Assembly: GCF_000218685.1 (NCBI RefSeq)
Contig: NW_006763290.1
Span: 2,112,871-2,176,870 of the forward strand
Direction: 5' to 3'
Source: Serpula lacrymans var. lacrymans S7.9
Lineage: Eukaryota > Basidiomycota > Agaricomycetes > Boletales > Serpulaceae
Length of the DNA: 64,000 nucleotides
Shown here in pieces: positions 9,468 to 21,038 of this stretch (position 1 is its first letter; each line of letters begins with the position of its first letter). The notes beneath the pieces are model-generated. The model saw only the letters and a program-made list of their open reading frames with translations, was not told the origin of the DNA and ran no database searches. The translations under genes and the position numbers were made by a program.

Positions 9468-9848
9468 TTTATAAACAGGCCTTTTGAATAGTGGAATGTT
9501 TGACCAGTCAAAAATGTCTGGTGGAATCTTGACTGATTCCCCTTCTTTCTGTGGTTGAGTCCTTGGCCTTGCCAGTGACTCCTTGTTGTCATCCGCAATA
9601 TTTCTTTTGACTTGGGAGTACTTGGTATAGTCCCCGTGTTGTTTTATTCTGGATGTGCCATAACAGAAGCATATTTTGCTGACAGGCAACAGGGGTGAGG
9701 TAAGTTTCAAGTTGTTAGGACTGGGGAATGTAGGGCTAGCAGCTCTTTTCAACCCGAAAGGTTGTAATTGAGCTGTAGGTGTAGGTAAGGAAGTGTGCTG
9801 AAGTAAGCTATTAGATGAGGTGGAGAGAGAGAGAGTAGTTTTTTGCAT
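9468..9848 (-). CDS. Exon of an unrecognised gene (Ser/Pro-rich, then charged)
   Basis: The minus frame begins at ATG 9848 (MQKTTLSLSTSSNSLLQHTS) and runs to FDWSNIPLFKRPVYK, where a GTAAAG donor at 9467 ends the exon. The matching acceptor (TTTGTAATAG) is at 9388. The first half is Ser/Thr/Pro-rich and probably disordered. The second half is rich in charged residues and is reused as the start of the conserved-looking exon 8682-9387. This ATG could be the start of the gene, or an internal Met of a longer one that includes the pieces up to 13563. Confidence 0.4.
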
Positions 9849-10389
9849 GTTGTTGACAGTGCCACTAGTACTGACTGGCCTGGGTATAAGTGGAGGCGTA
9901 AATTTGAAAGAGGGGCCTCTCAGTCTGAACCCTTGTATGGAATGAATTTATTCCGTCCTCGCATCTTATACTGCACTTAGGCCCGGCCAGTGACACCACA
10001 GACAACATATTTTGGGTATATTTATTCGCATTTGTAAATGGGAAATGGATTCCATATATATCTGAATAGCCCCCTAGCATGCAATTTGAAATTGATTAGT
10101 ACCTGAATCAAACCCAGTCACTGGGCCATACCAGCACGAGCTTTTAGACTCAAACTTGGGACTGGAACTTGAACGTACACCAAGCAACATTTATCATATA
10201 ATAATATCCAGTAATTCATTCTGACAAGGGAAAGCCTGAAAGGGACCTCAGACTATACCTTGCACAAGAGTAAAGTCCGAACGGTAAAGGAATAGGAAAG
10301 AGGTGAGAGGAGGGACTGATAGATCATAGGCGTAGGCTGCTGTTTACACAAACAGGACTAAACATGTGGGCATATCAGCAAGCTGAGTA

Positions 10390-11038
10390 CATTGTAAACT
10401 ATGATGAAGCCAGGAAGTTATCCATGAACTTGTAGTGAAATTGAGCGTCTTTTAGCTTTTCTTGCAGTCTCCGTGTCAACGTGGTAATATTGACTTGGAT
10501 TTCATGATCAATATCCTCATCTGTATGGTCACAAATATCAGAAAGCCCGGTGTTGAATCTGCACTGTAGTATAACCTTCGCCTAGAACAAAATCAGTAAT
10601 GTGCAATGTAGGTCATACTGTTAAATACATACAATTGCAGCAATAGAAATGATGACACTAGGGTTTAGAACATTGCTTATAAAGGGATTGTAAGGATTAG
10701 CACAGTCCCTCAATGTTGTACGAGGATGGCCCCTTCCGGTATATTTCGTCAGCTTTGCTAGGATGAGTACCAAGTCTGGTGACTGAAGATAGTTATCCTA
10801 GAAGGAATATAATCATATAATTGAGGGTCATTAACAGAACATCAGATAACTGATAATGTACTCCAGTACCAAGGTAGCTGTTATCTTTGAGTTTGGCTTG
10901 AACCCGTTTTCTTATCTCTTCAGGAAGGGGGGCGCAATCATCACTGAAAGACAGATACCTGAAGGGCCTCTTCCCATCAGATTTGGTGAGATGAGCCCCA
11001 TTGTTTGGTTCCATTACTTTTTCTACTTTTCTTCGCAC
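10390..11038 (-). CDS. Exon candidates of an unrecognised gene
   Basis: Two conserved-looking minus-strand stretches. Around 11020-10860: EPNNGAHLTKSDGKRPFRYL followed by PLPEEIRKRVQAKLKDNSYL. Around 10780-10440: LAKLTKYTGRGHPRTTLRDC, CANPYNPFISNVLNPSVII and DHTDEDIDHEIQVNITTLTR. Short AT-rich gaps between them look like introns. Composition suggests real protein, but no family is recognised. They share strand and spacing with the other pieces of the 6700-13600 region. Confidence 0.4.
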
Positions 11039-11176
11039 AGTATTGCAAGATAAAAATAAAGAAGCCTCTTGATAAAGCTAGCACAATCACTATTAGTTTT
11101 GATTTATCAGTAGTATTACCTGGGAGGATTCTACAAACATTGGTCAAATGTATCTTGTTCATGCAATAATCTGACG

Positions 11177-11635
11177 TCAACTAGTCAGCAAATTGTGAGG
11201 ATCATGTTCAGTACATACACTTTCCAAATTCAAGACCTGCTCAATCAGTATCAGAAGGTGCTTAGGTGCTTTAGGGAACTGGCAATTACCACTACCAACA
11301 AGTGTTTGAACTGCAAGATGAAATGCATGATAGGCAATGGTCACAGCAGAACTTCCGGAAGCCAGGAAGTCTTCATATGAAAGAATCAAGGGATGGTATT
11401 GGCAAGCATGCTCAAGCACTATACGGGTTATACCATGTGGCACATCCGTAAGGAGCTCTCCGGCATTGCCCTCCATGCAGTATGTACCTAAAGTGTGAGT
11501 TGAGGGAGTTAAATTCTGCCCCGGGTAAGTGATAGAACTGTAGTTGGATGTTGCTGGCATATATATTTCATCATGATCTAGTATTCCTAAGTCCTTGTTT
11601 GTGGTATGGGTGATGTGCTGCTGGTATTGAGGCAA
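11177..11635 (-). CDS. Unrecognised coding fragment, about 150 codons
   Basis: An open minus frame whose middle reads HGITRIVLEHACQYHPLILS and SYEDFLASGSSAVTIAYHAF, ending at a TAG at 11177. It could be the C-terminal end of one gene, with 11688-13563 as its upstream disordered part. There is no ATG at the 5' edge of the frame, so it is likely an internal or terminal exon. I do not recognise it. Confidence 0.35.
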   Translation of the reverse strand: MPQYQQHITHTTNKDLGILDHDEIYMPATSNYSSITYPGQNLTPSTHTLGTYCMEGNAGELLTDVPHGITRIVLEHACQYHPLILSYEDFLASGSSAVTIAYHAFHLAVQTLVGSGNCQFPKAPKHLLILIEQVLNLESVCTEHDPHNLLTS

Positions 11636-11687
11636 AGTACTGTCAGAGACTGAAAAACCTGAAGTTATTTTTTGGTGTATTTTGAGA

Positions 11688-12239
11688 TCAATGATGCAAC
11701 ATACTGATGGAAGAACAACATTCTTTGAAATGTGAATCTGAGGGTATGTCTGCCCACATTGCAGGAGTTAAATTATCGCATTCTGGTAGGGAGGACGGCC
11801 AGCTTTCATTGGGAGCGCCATGAGACTCACAAGAAAATGACGGAAGTGTCCCACACTCAGAGTGTGGCAGTTGTGCTACGTTAAACGGAACTTGGTTATG
11901 AGGAAGATTCAAAGATGAAGGAATGCGCAAATTGCCTGAGGCTGAATTAGAGTCAGACGAGTTAGTTAGTTGGGGAGAACTACATACAATCTCTGGGTAA
12001 TAAATGATAATACATCTCTGTTCTTCAAACAAGTTAGAGGTAGCACTGCTGCTGCTTTTAGCATAAGACTTAAAAAAGTCAATTGTCATATTGTCTACTC
12101 CACGGTTTTTAGGCATGAGAAAAGAGGGTGGAGTGTGCTTAGACTCATGTTCGCATATTTGAGGAAGGGTAGTGTTGCCGCATGAATCCTGGGATCCAAA
12201 TAACTGCAACTTAGTACCTTGACCTTGAAGTGTGAACAA
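11688..12239 (-). CDS. Ser/Asn/Pro-rich coding fragment, unrecognised
   Basis: A 183-codon open minus frame rich in Ser, Pro, Asn and His (for example NSSDSNSASGNLRIPSSLN), typical of a disordered fungal regulatory protein. It lies between similar low-complexity frames at 12426-12950 and 13000-13563. Its downstream end (SISMLHH) is followed by AT-rich sequence. No domain is visible. Confidence 0.35.
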   Translation of the reverse strand: MFTLQGQGTKLQLFGSQDSCGNTTLPQICEHESKHTPPSFLMPKNRGVDNMTIDFFKSYAKSSSSATSNLFEEQRCIIIYYPEIVCSSPQLTNSSDSNSASGNLRIPSSLNLPHNQVPFNVAQLPHSECGTLPSFSCESHGAPNESWPSSLPECDNLTPAMWADIPSDSHFKECCSSISMLHH

Positions 12240-12425
12240 TGATGATGGTAAGTTGTCCTCCAGAGAACAATGCCTCTCTGGGATGGCCTGGGATAACCCA
12301 TGATACTCGAAACCGCAATCATAATAGCCTGGTTGATATTAAGAAAGCTGTGGCTGTGAATAAGATGGGCCAGATTTCTTCTGGAGGATACTGTTGGTTA
12401 TCAGAGGAGTGTGATAACAAGATGA

Positions 12426-12950
12426 TCAACAATGAGAAGGCGGTTGTGAGCATGCATCATGCAATGGTAGGCCACTCGACACTCCTTGGGAGATGGTGTC
12501 AGTTGCATGAGCATTAATACTATGGTTGGGATAACAGTAACCCTGTTCATATAATTGAATGTGGTCCGGATCAAGAGAGGTTGGCATCAATGGTGTCTGT
12601 GGTGATTGGTAGTGATCGGGGTAATATGAGTCTAAATCTGGCATCAGCACTGGCCAGGGGTCATTGCATGAAAACTCCGGTAGCCAACTCAAAGACACAG
12701 CCTGTATCTGGGGTTCGGGATTGTTTACACAGAATCCATGATTTTCAAGAGATTGTTCAGGTCTTTGGGAGATGACATGGGGATCCAACCTGAATACATC
12801 ATCAAGATTAACTTGACCTTCTCCCTCCAGTGGGTCTGTGGAAGTAGCTACCCCAACTTGCGGATGAGTGGGCCATGCAGTGCGAGGAAGGTGAAAACCA
12901 GGGTTGATACTAGTTCCACCACAGAATCATATAGTGTCGGGGAGTTTTGA
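12426..12950 (-). CDS. Acidic/Pro-rich coding fragment, unrecognised
   Basis: The minus frame is open from about 12950 to a stop at 12426. It contains VGVATSTDPLEGEGQVNLDD, DVFRLDPHVISQRPEQSLEN and PDLDSYYPDHYQSPQTPLMP. Composition suggests a disordered, possibly transcription-factor-like region. This is inference from composition only. It is separated from 13000-13563 by a short AT-rich gap that could be an intron. Confidence 0.35.
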
Positions 12951-12999
12951 ATGGGAGATACTACAAGTTAGGTTTAAATTACCTAGAACACTGAGTCAA

Positions 13000-13563
13000 T
13001 CAACTACCAGTAAACTTGATTACTATACAACCTTGCTGAAATGACTTGGATGCATTGGAACAGCCAGCTGTGGTATTTGTGTACTGCTGCGTATGGAGGG
13101 TGGACCGTTCTGCATTATAATTGCTGGAGGTAGTAATACTATCACGACCATCACAGTGAGTGCCAGTGCCACTGGACACTAAGTAGTCTGACTCAAATGA
13201 TGTTGCTGGCATTGGCAACTCTGACTTGGAGTCGCCGGATGGTCTGGCATAGTAAAGGGCACGGTGGTGACACTCAGACTTGGAGTCATCACCGCGCTGC
13301 AGTGCTGAAGGTGACAAACTGCTGTGATGATAACCACTCGTAGCTGAGTCGTCTGACCCGGAGTTGGAAGGCTCAGAGACAAACGGAAACTCTGGCAACA
13401 AATGCCAGCAGCTGTTGTGCCTGTTGTGCATGATAAGGCTGATAGACGTTGGAGGGACGGTTTGAGTTTTGGGAAATATTTGACTCAAGTGCCGCCACGT
13501 CACTGATAAGCAACAATTTAAAGCTTCAAGGGATTGCATAACTGGAGAACTTGAAATGATCAC
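13000..13563 (-). CDS. Ser-rich coding fragment, unrecognised
   Basis: 187 codons open on the minus strand, Ser/Thr/His-rich (for example SEPSNSGSDDSATSGYHH), starting near 13563. A donor-like GTTGTA lies near its 3' end, so the last residues may be intron read-through. It may be the 5'-most exon of the minus-strand gene region ending near 6700. No domain recognised. Confidence 0.35.
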   Translation of the reverse strand: MIISSSPVMQSLEALNCCLSVTWRHLSQIFPKTQTVPPTSISLIMHNRHNSCWHLLPEFPFVSEPSNSGSDDSATSGYHHSSLSPSALQRGDDSKSECHHRALYYARPSGDSKSELPMPATSFESDYLVSSGTGTHCDGRDSITTSSNYNAERSTLHTQQYTNTTAGCSNASKSFQQGCIVIKFTGS

Positions 13564-13569
13564 GATGCA

Positions 13570-15060
13570 GGTGAGGTAAACACAATGTGAGCTCCTTTTC
13601 TTTTAAATTAGCTCCAACGGTGTTTCTCTTCCTGGTCCTAAAAAGCAGGGTTAGAGCCTGATAGGGTATAACAAGAAATAGAAGCCTTTAAGTGCCTGCA
13701 TTACATGGAAGGACAACACTATTACAGGTGGAATAGTGATGACACATATGGGTGGTACGTACTCTCCTGAGGCTATGCCATGCACTTGCTCCAATATCAT
13801 CTGAGTTAATTTGAATGCAAGGATAATTGATAACTAGGAAGTCAGGGCCGGATTTATACGCTACGGTCAGGGATTGCAATTGAGTGCACCATACATCATG
13901 ATTTGGTTCAACTCAGAATTGCCTGCTTCTAGCAAGCCTCCGAGTCGGCGGTCAGTAAGTTGGATTCAAAAGTCCATCAACATCAAGTGGGATAAGACAA
14001 ACTATGAACCCAGATCATACCCTGAGCTATGGTAGTAAGCCATCAACTTGATCCAGGAGATAGTATGGCTTCAAGTTCCGAATCCGAGTCATTGTGATAG
14101 CAACTTTTTGAGTTGTGTTTTTGTCGCCGCAATCCGCTTCGCAATGTTGAAAATTTTTGTTGGGGTAGGGCTGAGTACTACCACATTATTACTATATGGA
14201 TAACTTGGATCAAATCCTTGGTGACTAGTACTGTATGCACAATTATCCTGGCGGCTTGGAACTCCATGAGAACATGAACAGCTTCTGACAATCTGTTAGC
14301 ATAGTACTAATATGGGCAAATGACCGCGTCAGACGGGATATAATTTGGGCTGCTGTGCCACTACTATAGCTACCAGCCTGCCAGTGAGTGACCCGGAATT
14401 GTCATATTCAAATCAAGGAGTGGAGCTCTAGTAGTACCAGCTAATTCAATTCCTATCACCAGCTTCAGTTGTGATGAAATGACATTACTAGAAATCAATT
14501 GAAGAAACACTTTCCTAGTATACTAGTACAGAGACTCGACTGCCTGTCCCTGAAGAGCACCTAGTAGTAAGATTACTTTCCTTCTTGCTGTTCTCAGAGC
14601 CAATAACCTGAATTGAAAGACCACATACTTTGTACCACTTGACGTGTTTGATTCCAAGCAACTACCACAAACCTGTGCATGGAATTCTGGTGAACAATAA
14701 TACCAACTTGAATGTCACCAAATGGTAAGACAAACTTTGATCTATGGAAATTCTCTATCTGATTCACCAAGCCAACATTACTCTAATGCTGCCTGTGCTA
14801 TTCAGGTGGTTATTATAGTCATGATCACTACAGACAGAGCCGCAGCATAATAGTACTAATGCTAGCAGTGTGAGGAAAAGCGGATGAGGGCATCCAAGCC
14901 AGTGCTGTGGTGATTCACTATGGTTTGCAAGTGACACAGATAATGGTCTTAATAGCAGCTAGCTCTAAGTAACTATTTGGTCAATGACTCAGATATTCAA
15001 CTTGAACTTCAGGGACTGTTCAAGTTCCGAGTCCGAGTTGACAAATTATGACATTTGTTT
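13570..15060. other. No gene recognised
   Basis: Only short frames on either strand, none with recognisable similarity. Base composition is mixed with no clear repeats. I see nothing supportable until the tRNA-like sequence at 15078. Confidence 0.5.
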
Positions 15061-15077
15061 ATAGTATGAGAAAACAT

Positions 15078-15149
15078 GCATTGGCCAGGGCTTGAACCTG
15101 GGACTCCAGCTTTCATGGTCTGGTGCTTTACGAACTAAGCTACCAAGGC
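15078..15149 (-). other. tRNA-like sequence, probably tRNA-derived repeat or pseudogene
   Basis: On the minus strand 72 bases fold as a near-tRNA: acceptor GCCTTGG/CCAATGC with six of seven pairs, D-stem GCTT/AAGC, T-stem CCAGG/CCTGG with loop TTCAAGC. The anticodon arm CCAG/CTGG cannot be given both a 5-bp stem and a 7-base loop, so it is unlikely to be a functional tRNA. It is related in style to the SINEs at 5260 and 43740 but clearly a different sequence. Confidence 0.5.
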
Positions 15150-15330
15150 GTACTTGGAAAGCATACTGATTGGTTGCATGCCCAGAAGGTCCAGAATCAC
15201 TGTACACGGGTGCGGATTCCATTGTGTTGTGATAGCCTCCCTCACCCGTGATAGAGTGATGATGGGTTACATAATGGTAATGGCACTAACATAGATTACA
15301 TCTCATAACTATTCTCGGGCTGACAAACAG

Positions 15331-16427
15331 ACTGTGTTTTCTAGTTGGCATGTCATATTCAATGAATCCGGAAAGGTACAAAAGGATGACACTGCTCCCT
15401 GGAACACAGACACTAGCACAGATCAGTGGGAGGGACTCATTCCAGAGAATGCTCACTATCCAGACCAAAAAACATTGGAGGAGGATGATCCTGACCCTCG
15501 GATCCGAGATCCAAATGAATTGCAAATGGAACCACATCTCCAAGAGATGTTCCACAAGCAATGGAACCATATCAGCATGAAGATGTTCCAAGAGCAGTGT
15601 GGCAATACCTCCGTGGAGACGTTCTGAGAGCAGTGGGAGCACCTGATCAGCTAAGACACCCTCCACAACAGTCTCTACAACCAAGACCTGAACACTGGCC
15701 ATCTTCAGAATGGAAAGCCAAAGTAGAGTTACAGTCAGTGGGAGGACAGCCCCTCAACATACAGCCAGCTGATGTGGAAAAAGTCCGAATACAGCTAGAC
15801 AGCCTGTCCATTGGATCAGCTTCTGGAAGGCATACAACACCTCCAAGGAGTCATCCAACACCTCCGAGGAGTGATTCAACACCTTCAGGAGTGAGTGGGG
15901 CAACAAATACACAAATGCATCTACTCCCTGGAGTACCTGCACAAGTTCCTAAAAGAGCAGTCATGCCTGCTGAAGTCCTAGGAGTACGCAGAAGCAGTCG
16001 CCAGACCCGTCCTGCAGACAAAAACCGAGATTATCAAAGGACTCTAGATGAGGAACAGTCTCAAAAAGAGCAGCAATGAAAACTCCATGGAGAAACCTAA
16101 CACTCCTGAGGTTCATGAAGAAACATCTGATACAGAGGAGACATTCTTTGCTGGAATAGCAAGTACTGGTCCATCTAACACAGACCTTCCAAGGACACTA
16201 AAGGAAGCCTTATCACGTCCGGATGGAGAATTATGGAAGTCTGCCTTGGAGGAGGAACTCCTAAGTCTCAATACTAATGCAGTATATGACACTGTTCCAC
16301 TTCCGAAGGGAGGGAAACCCATCACATCAAAACCTGTGTTCCGGATCAAGTTTGATCAAAACGGAAACATTGAGAAATACAAACTCCGGATTGTTGCACG
16401 AGGTTTTACTCAAAGGGAGGGGATAGA
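15331..16427 (+). mobile_element. Internal pol fragment of a Copia-1 family element
   Basis: This block matches 53696-54767 of the complete Copia-1 element over its whole length. Shared stretches include NESGKVQKDDTAPWNTD, WEGLIPENAHYPDQ, QPLNIQPADVEKV and TNTQMHLLPGVPAQVPKRA. It covers the spacer between integrase and reverse transcriptase and the first RT motif (FRIKFDQNGNIEKYKLRIVA, ending at TQREGID). Frameshifts near 15570 and 16070 break it. Homology stops abruptly at both ends with no LTR, so this is a truncated fragment, not an insertion with its own ends. Confidence 0.88.
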
Positions 16428-16752
16428 CATCGACAGTCTGGCATGCCGCTATACATGAGGCGTCTTTTTGACTTGTCATGATTAACCTTGATAATCACTG
16501 TTAAGCTACGCTAAACTGCAGCCACTTGGATGTCCACGTGTCAACTCCGCCTGGTAATGCAAGGGTCTCCCTGTTATCCTGATGCATGTTATGTGATTTG
16601 AGGAAGGAAAGGGGACGTGCCTGTTTGATGCCTTTCATATATGCTTTGGTCAGGTATTTTTGTTCAGTTGACACTAATAATGTTTCATTAATATTTGCAA
16701 CTTCAACTGATTGTACCATTCTCTTTCAACTTGTGCTTGGTATGCTAAGACT

Positions 16753-17217
16753 TCATCTCCATGTGGTGTTTGATGTAGCATGTGGTGTTCGAGGTATGTG
16801 AAGAATCTCATGAGGGATTTGAAGTGTTGCTGTGGGCAAGCAAATTTCTCGGCATGATTGAGGAGAGATGTGCAAACTATGGATAGGTTGTAATGCATGG
16901 ACAGCATCAATGGTGGTTAAACTGAAGGAGTCTGCATTGGGGCAGGATAATGCTGTTGTGTCAGAGCATCGAGCTGGTGTGAAGTACCATAACTCTATAT
17001 ATTCTATATCCTCATCCTCTAATTTTTGTAAAGCATAGGTTGAAGGGCAATCAAGGATGTAGGATGGGATTGCACCATTATCATCAAAGACTTTGACTTT
17101 AATTTTCCCTTTGTTGGGAACGGGAGCTGGTTTTGGCGGTTGAGGACTTGGAGAATGATTTTGAGAGCTGGGATTTGGATTATCTAATGGTCTGGAGGCA
17201 GGTTTTTTGCTCTCCAT
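16753..17217 (-). pseudogene. Unrecognised transposon-associated protein fragment
   Basis: Minus frame from ATG 17217: a Pro/Ser/Lys-rich start (SPSPQPPKPAPVPNKGKIK), then VKVFDDNGAIPSYILDCPST and EDEDIEYIELWYFTPARC. The acidic segment ending in ELWYFT resembles proteins I associate with basidiomycete retroelements, but I cannot name the family. A second minus frame over 16674-16910 (HMLHQTPHGDEVLAYQAQVE, then REWYNQLKLQILMKHY) looks like its continuation after a frameshift near 16890. It sits directly next to the copia fragment ending at 16427. Confidence 0.4.
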
Positions 17218-17364
17218 GTAGCTGCCAGATTTTCTGTTGCTTTGTCAAATGTGAGTTGTAAGATCTGCATGAGTGAATTTCTTGCTTTATTGTATTCGGG
17301 TAATGTAAAATCTAATTGGTTCTGTAAATAGTGTGGCATAGTGTATTTGTTGTAAGGGAATGCA

Positions 17365-17658
17365 CTTTAGACAACCACTTTGACAGGTCTCTTAGCCCTA
17401 ACATATTCTACTAAGGTATGGGGCTAAATACTCAAATTCCCATGATCTATGATGGTCTATTATAGTGTTTGGAGGGAGTTTCCCGTCTCCTACTATACTG
17501 ATACTTGGGATTAGACCTTGAGATATACAATGGGATATTCCCTGGTACTAGTACAAGTGGGAATATCCCACTAATTATTATATATCATAGGGTTTCAGGG
17601 GTCTTCTTTTGGTGGCCTGTTCCCTTAGTGGCTTTTTTTATCAAGGGATCTTCCCTTG
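17365..17658 (+). repeat. Left TIR of the Mutator-like element
   Basis: Starts ACTTTAGACAACCACTTTGA or one base later. It matches the reverse complement of 19067-19306 but contains about 50 bp extra near 17405-17470 not present in the right arm. Confidence 0.85.
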
Positions 17659-19066
17659 GTGGTATTTTTCCAAAGTGGACTTTTCCCTTGGTTGTGTTTT
17701 CCCTCAGTGGCCTTTTACCTTGAAGGATTTCCCCTTAATTGCATTTTCCTTCAAGAAATATAGCTCAAGAAAAATAATATAGGTTTATCAGCCATTGTTT
17801 ATCCTGTTTTAACACAGTAGGAAAAGTAATATATATTTATATTTATTTGCATGATATCCAACAGCTACTTTTCAGAGTTTCATTTGTATTAAAGTTGCAA
17901 AAACTAGTAGGGAAAACCTTTTCCTATAATTTAAGTGCAACTTGGGAAATTTCCTAATGTTGCAAAATTTAGTAGAGAAATTCCTAACAGTGATTATCTC
18001 TTCCTCTAATGTAAGAGCTTTTAGCCTCAATGCTATAGCAGTAATAATCAAGCTAGTAGTCCCCTAAATATGAATGACTTAAGTCAGAGCCATGTCTCCC
18101 AGTTATGTAATTGCACAAAGTCACATTAAAGGCTGTTTTGTTCAAAAGTTAAAAGGCCAACTAATATATAGCTTGGTATAATTTAGTGAAGTCACAGGAG
18201 GAGTGTTTTTTGTATTTTTATTTTCTTAGGCAAAATATCTTTGATCCATAGTCAGCCAAGCTCCAGTGCAAATTAAAGCAAAGTCTAGAAAATCAAAAGA
18301 ACTTATTATTCTGCTTTGTTTGCAATAAAAATATACACTTTTCAAAAATCTTAGCTATTGTAGTAATGAATAAGGATAGAGGATGGAATAAAATATACAC
18401 AATTTATTATTGGCAGCATTGATCCTGTAATAAAGATGGGAACAGCCCATTTAAAATGGCCCATTAGTATTGCATTATTTTCTCTTTCTAATAATGATTA
18501 GCCTATCACCTATTTGGAGTATTTTCTTGCTGGCATAAATTATCTTTCACTAATATGGGATGTTTCATTGAAAGTTATCTTATTCCCCTAATAAAACATG
18601 AGAATAGCCCCTGCTAATGTTCTGTTAATAGTGGTTCATTGACATGGGAACAATTTGTTGCCTATCATGCTTTGCACTCTCTTGCTAGAGGCATGTCTCA
18701 CAAATTATCACAGTAGTATCTGTCATCTTTAATATCATCATATATCAGGAAAATAATTTTTGAGTATGTATTTCCCTGCCTATATTGGGGCACTCCAATC
18801 CTGGATATAATAAACAATGAAGAAACAAGAATCAACTATTACTTATATGGACTATTAATTGAGATTATCCCATGATCAAAATAAAAAACCCCACATCTAG
18901 ACAGCACATAGCTCATTTCTTCTCAGGGGCACTCCTAGTAAATTGTGGAATATGTTCTTGCTTGTGTGAATTATTCCATAATTTGGGCAGAAATAGTCCA
19001 CTACTTTTTTTAAAAATCTCTTTATATATTGTGATTCATTTGGGAGATTCTCAAGAAGAAATTACT

Positions 19067-19306
19067 AAGGGAGTATCCCTTGATAAAAAAAGCCACTAAG
19101 GGAACAGGCCACCAAAGAAGGACCCTGACACCCTGTAACATATGACAATTAGTGGGATATTCCCACTTGTACTAGTACCAGGGAATATCCCATTGTATAT
19201 TTCAAGGTCTAATCCCAAGTATCAGTATAATAGGAGATGGGAATCTCCTACTTAATATGGGAAACTTGTTAGGGCTAAGAGACCTGTCAAATTGGTTGCC
19301 TGAAGC
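19067..19306 (-). repeat. Right TIR of the Mutator-like element
   Basis: The reverse complement starts GCTTCAGGCAACCAATTTGA and follows the left arm almost base for base over the last 180 bp. It is flanked outside by AAGGGAATGCA. Confidence 0.85.
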
Positions 19307-19317
19307 AAGGGAATGCA

Positions 19318-21038
19318 TAATTTGTAAAAATGAAAAAGGAGTGAAAAAAAATGAAAGAATATAGCTAGTATCTTGTTATTTGTTGTAACCAGTTATTGAG
19401 GTTGCAGAAAAAGAGGTGACAACACGACCCTTATGCTGGACTAAAGGCTATATTCTATTAGTGCCACCCGTGCTGGATGATTCTCTAGAATTTCAACATA
19501 ATGATGCTGACAAAGCTCTATCTTTATTTTATTATCGTTGTACTCATTTCCTTGCTGGTGAATATCTTTTTTCCTTTATAATTGTAGTTACCACATTCAC
19601 AGTGATGTAACCTCATATGGGATTAGTATGTTTTTGTATGTAAGGATGAAACTGAAAGATCTAAGGTTTTTTGAGAATCAACCCAACATACACACCATAT
19701 TATTAAGGGAAAACAAGATAGAATTAGGATGTTGATTATGATGTTAACTAAGTTTCTATCCTGTCTATGTCAGTATCTTCATGGTCCAATATCCTAGAGT
19801 CCAAGTCTACACCTCCATCTTCTTCAGCTTCTACATTATCTATATGGTGAAACACCTTGAACGTCTACTGCTTGATTGAACATTCCTCCTTTTTCTAGAT
19901 TCCTTCTTGCATTGATTGCTCAAATACTGCTTGGCAAGCTTGATAGTGGTGCAATCATTTTGGAAGTGTGCTAACAAAGGGTGCCAATGGCAAGCCTAGG
20001 ATAGTTGTAAAACAGCAACAATACATTATATAATAATTAACTCACTATTCTGAATAGATTTTCAATATCTTTTGGGGTTTGGTTATAATATTCAGCTTGA
20101 AGGTTGAGGCAAACATGGTGAACAAGATCCCAAACAGAGGACTGAATTTTGAGGTACGCAGCCTTATTGTCAATTAACCCCATGGCTCTATGTAACCTGT
20201 CCGTCCCTTCATTTATGGCTAGACCCTTTGGTTTTGAAAAAGTGTGTATTCTTGGCTTCAAAGCATATATTAGTTGCTTTTATCACCTTATCTGTATATA
20301 GAATATAAGCCAGTGAAGCCATGCAACAGTTATCAATAAATGCACCTCTCATCTTTTGTAATTTTTCTTCCAGTTTGCTGTTCTTATCTTGTAGAACTTA
20401 TTTTGTTACCAGTCTTGTAGTGGTAGTAGTTTTCATACTCTTGCTCATTCCCGCTTGCTGAGAGGTTGGAACAAGTGCAGTTGTAAGGGTGGAGGCCACG
20501 TTCAACAAGGACCCTGAAAGAGAACAAGTGATTAGGAAAATTTGAACCTGGAGCAAGCATTTATATAGCCATGCATGGGTCAACACCATCTTGTTAAACT
20601 TCAATGTTAACTTGGTGACATGGTAGACTTGGTGAGTCCATTATGTCCTGAAAAGGATATGACTGAGGAAAGTCATGATGATTGATGGCCAAACACAGCC
20701 CAGAATTGACAACAGCTGAGTGATATCATGGGATATTGTCAATTTTTTGTAGGATTGGCCATGGTAATGACATTTAAAGCAAGCACTTACCAACTACATT
20801 TCCAAATCCAAATCCAAATACTGGTCCTATCCTTCTCATGCCCAAGCAAAAACCTACTGGATTACCAAGACTTTGTATGCACTGTGGGCAAGTTGTTAGT
20901 GCAAGGACAGAATTGAGGCACAGGAGATTACAAGCCCCCCATTGTATTATAGCTTCTTTTCCATACCTGCAGAAGTTAATCAATAAGGATAATGGATTAC
21001 AAAAGTAATCTACACTTCAGATACAACCTGAACCTTGA
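19318..21038. other. Mostly featureless; short unrecognised minus-strand fragments
   Basis: At 20037-20261 the minus strand reads LAINEGTDRLHRAMGLIDNK and SSVWDLVHHVCLNLQAEYYN, which look like real protein, probably an exon of a decayed gene. A second short frame at 20398-20604 may be upstream of it. I recognise neither. Nothing else is supportable here. Confidence 0.35.

Larger units (their letters stand above)
17365..19306. mobile_element. Non-autonomous DNA transposon with long TIRs, Mutator-like
   Basis: The ends form inverted repeats of about 290 and 240 bp. Shared blocks include TTTGACAGGTCTCTTAGCCC, CTGATACTTGGGATTAGACC, GGGATATTCCCTGGTACTAG and AGTGGCTTTTTTTATCAAGG. Outside both ends is AAGGGAATGCA (17354-17364 and 19307-19317), a 10-11-bp direct duplication. 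Long TIRs with 9-11-bp duplications are characteristic of Mutator-like elements. The 1.4-kb interior is very AT-rich and has no transposase; only a 75-codon frame at 18872 is seen. It would need transposase supplied in trans. Confidence 0.85.

Noticed and set aside
15078..15149. Functional tRNA gene on the minus strand
   Set aside because: Acceptor, D and T arms fold, but the anticodon arm cannot have both a 5-bp stem and a 7-base loop. Kept only as tRNA-like.
18872..19099. Transposase gene inside the Mutator-like element
   Set aside because: 75 codons with no motif, AT-driven composition, and its 3' end lies in the TIR. The element is non-autonomous.
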